From contig JALQSZ010000066.1 in assembly GCA_023264135.1 (NCBI GenBank), positions 1 through 7,674 of the forward strand: 7,674 bases of DNA. Reading direction: 5' to 3'. Source of the DNA: Acidimicrobiales bacterium. Its GTDB lineage: Bacteria > Actinomycetota > Acidimicrobiia > Acidimicrobiales > Acidimicrobilacustridaceae. This document shows, one piece after another, positions 6,696-7,674 of the stretch; the first letter of the stretch is position 1, and the number at the start of each line of letters is the position of its first letter. The notes under the pieces are model-generated. The model was not told where the DNA came from, did no database searches, and saw only the letters and a program-made list of their open reading frames with translations. Position numbers and translations under genes: made by a program.

Positions 6696-6704
6696 TCCTC
6701 TCCT
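6696..6704 (-). promoter_or_regulatory. Ribosome binding site of S19
   Basis: AGGAGAGGA overlaps the TAG stop of L2 and ends four bases before the S19 ATG. It marks the true start inside a longer open frame. Confidence 0.75.
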
Positions 6705-7539
6705 AACGCCGTGAACCGCGGGTGCGGCGACGACGGACAATGAGTTTCTGAGACGGCTTGGTCTTGTCGCGAGTACGACCTTCGGGCTTGCCCCAAGGCG
6801 ACACCGGATGACGACCACCGGAGGTCTTACCTTCACCACCACCGTGTGGATGGTCGACCGGGTTCATGGCCACACCGCGGGTTTGAGGCTTGACGCCCTT
6901 CCAGCGGTTACGACCGGCCTTACCGATCTTGATGAGTTCGTGTTCGGAGTTACCAACCTCGCCAACCGTGGCGCGGCAGTCGATCGGAACGCGACGCATT
7001 TCGGTGCTGGGAAGACGAAGGGTGGCGTAATCGCCTTCCTTCGCAACGAGCTGAATGCTCATACCAGCGCTGCGCGCCATCTTGCCGCCGCCACCAGGCT
7101 TGAGCTCGACGTTGTGCACGACGGTACCGACCGGGATGTAACGCAACGGAAGTGCGTTACCGGGACGGATGTCGGAGCCTTGACCGCTTTGCAGAATGTC
7201 GCCAACCTGCACACCCTTCGGAGCGAGGATGTAGCTCTTCGCGCCGTCGTGGTAGTGCAGCAGTGCGATGCGGCAGGTGCGGTTCGGGTCGTATTCGATC
7301 GCAGCAACGGAGGCGGGAACGCCGTCCTTGACGCGACGGAAGTCGACAAGACGGTACCGCTGCTTATGACCGCCACCCTTGTGACGAGCAGTCTTACGAC
7401 CGTAAGAGTTACGACCGCCAGTGCGGTTCTTGGGAACGACCAGCGAACGTTCCGGCGAATCCTTCGTGATCTCCGCGAAATCGGAGACCGTCTGGAAACG
7501 ACGACCGGGGCTGGTCGGCTTGCGCTTACGAAGAGCCAT
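6703..7539 (-). CDS. rplB: 50S ribosomal protein L2
   Basis: L2 is a highly conserved 23S rRNA-binding protein needed for subunit association and close to the peptidyl transferase centre. The product has 278 residues (E. coli 273). The N-terminal tail and OB-fold domain (about 1-125) contain [20 protein letters not shown] and [19 protein letters not shown]. The SH3-like domain (about 130-200) contains [20 protein letters not shown]. The C-terminal region has the loop [14 protein letters not shown] at 225-238, with the conserved histidine at 230, then SPWGKP and a strongly basic end. ATG at 7537-7539 follows the L23 stop after six bases. Either AAGGA three bases upstream or GAGGGG nine bases upstream could serve as ribosome binding site. 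Confidence 0.99.
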   Translation of the reverse strand: MALRKRKPTSPGRRFQTVSDFAEITKDSPERSLVVPKNRTGGRNSYGRKTARHKGGGHKQRYRLVDFRRVKDGVPASVAAIEYDPNRTCRIALLHYHDGAKSYILAPKGVQVGDILQSGQGSDIRPGNALPLRYIPVGTVVHNVELKPGGGGKMARSAGMSIQLVAKEGDYATLRLPSTEMRRVPIDCRATVGEVGNSEHELIKIGKAGRNRWKGVKPQTRGVAMNPVDHPHGGGEGKTSGGRHPVSPWGKPEGRTRDKTKPSQKLIVRRRRTRGSRR

Positions 7540-7545
7540 GGTTCC

Positions 7546-7674
7546 TTACCCCTCGAACAATTCGATGCGGTCGCCGGCGGCGAGAGTGACGAAGGCACGC
7601 TTCTGGCCCGTCTGTTGACCGAAGGTTCCGGTACGACGGTTGCGCTTGCGCTTGCCATTGCGGTTGAGCGTGTT
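7546..7674 (-). CDS. rplW: 50S ribosomal protein L23, C-terminal part only
   Basis: L23 sits at the tunnel exit and is the main docking site for trigger factor and SRP. Only the last 42 codons and the TAA stop are in the window; the 5' part lies beyond the right edge. The visible part begins NTLNRNGKRKRNRRTG, which matches the basic loop that enters the ribosome core. It continues to KRAFVTLAAGDRIELFEG, matching the family's last strand. The family is about 95-100 residues, so a little over half is missing, including the part that carries the docking glutamate. Position immediately before L2 fits the S10 order. Confidence 0.95.
   Translation of the reverse strand, partial: NTLNRNGKRKRNRRTGTFGQQTGQKRAFVTLAAGDRIELFEG

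Overview
This window is a tightly packed block of ribosomal protein genes, all read on the minus strand. In transcription order, from the right edge to the left, they are L23 (3' end only), L2, S19, L22, S3, L16, L29, S17, L14, L24, L5, S14, S8, L6, L18, S5, L30 and L15 (missing its 3' end). This is the classical bacterial S10-spc order. There are 18 genes and 17 junctions. Ten junctions are stop/start overlaps (TGATG, TAATG or ATGA), and the largest gap is 13 bases. No stretch is left for other genes, and I see no tRNA, rRNA, insertion sequence, CRISPR array or terminator.

The organism is a bacterium of high GC content (about 60% by eye), most likely an actinobacterium. The L22 core, S17, the four-cysteine S14 and the long L5 and S3 tails look actinobacterial. 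From remembered family sequences, the L22 core resembles the class Acidimicrobiia most closely. That placement is an inference and was not tested by a search.

Region by region: 7546-7674 holds the end of L23. Positions 3937-7539 hold the rest of the S10-type genes (L2 to S17). Positions 1-3940 hold the spc-type genes (L14 to L15). The S10 and spc parts are joined by an ATGA overlap at S17/L14, so the region reads as one transcription unit. Its promoter would lie beyond the right edge, and secY would be expected beyond the left edge. Most gene starts are set by a Shine-Dalgarno sequence embedded in the end of the preceding gene, which points to translational coupling. Together the products build the peptidyl transferase and exit-tunnel region (L2, L16, L22, L23, L29), the 5S rRNA/central protuberance (L5, L18), the GTPase-side surface (L6, L14), and the 30S head and body (S3, S14, S19, S5, S8, S17).

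The one clearly unusual element is in L22. After a normal core it carries a tail of about 90 residues that includes a nearly pure His-Asp repeat (12 His and 10 Asp in 23 residues, positions 5844-5912), encoded partly by a perfect tandem hexamer. It resembles the metal-binding His-rich tracts of zinc and nickel handling proteins, placed on a ribosomal protein near the exit tunnel. S3, encoded immediately downstream, also has a long charged C-terminal extension. S14 and L24 both keep complete zinc-binding cysteine sets.
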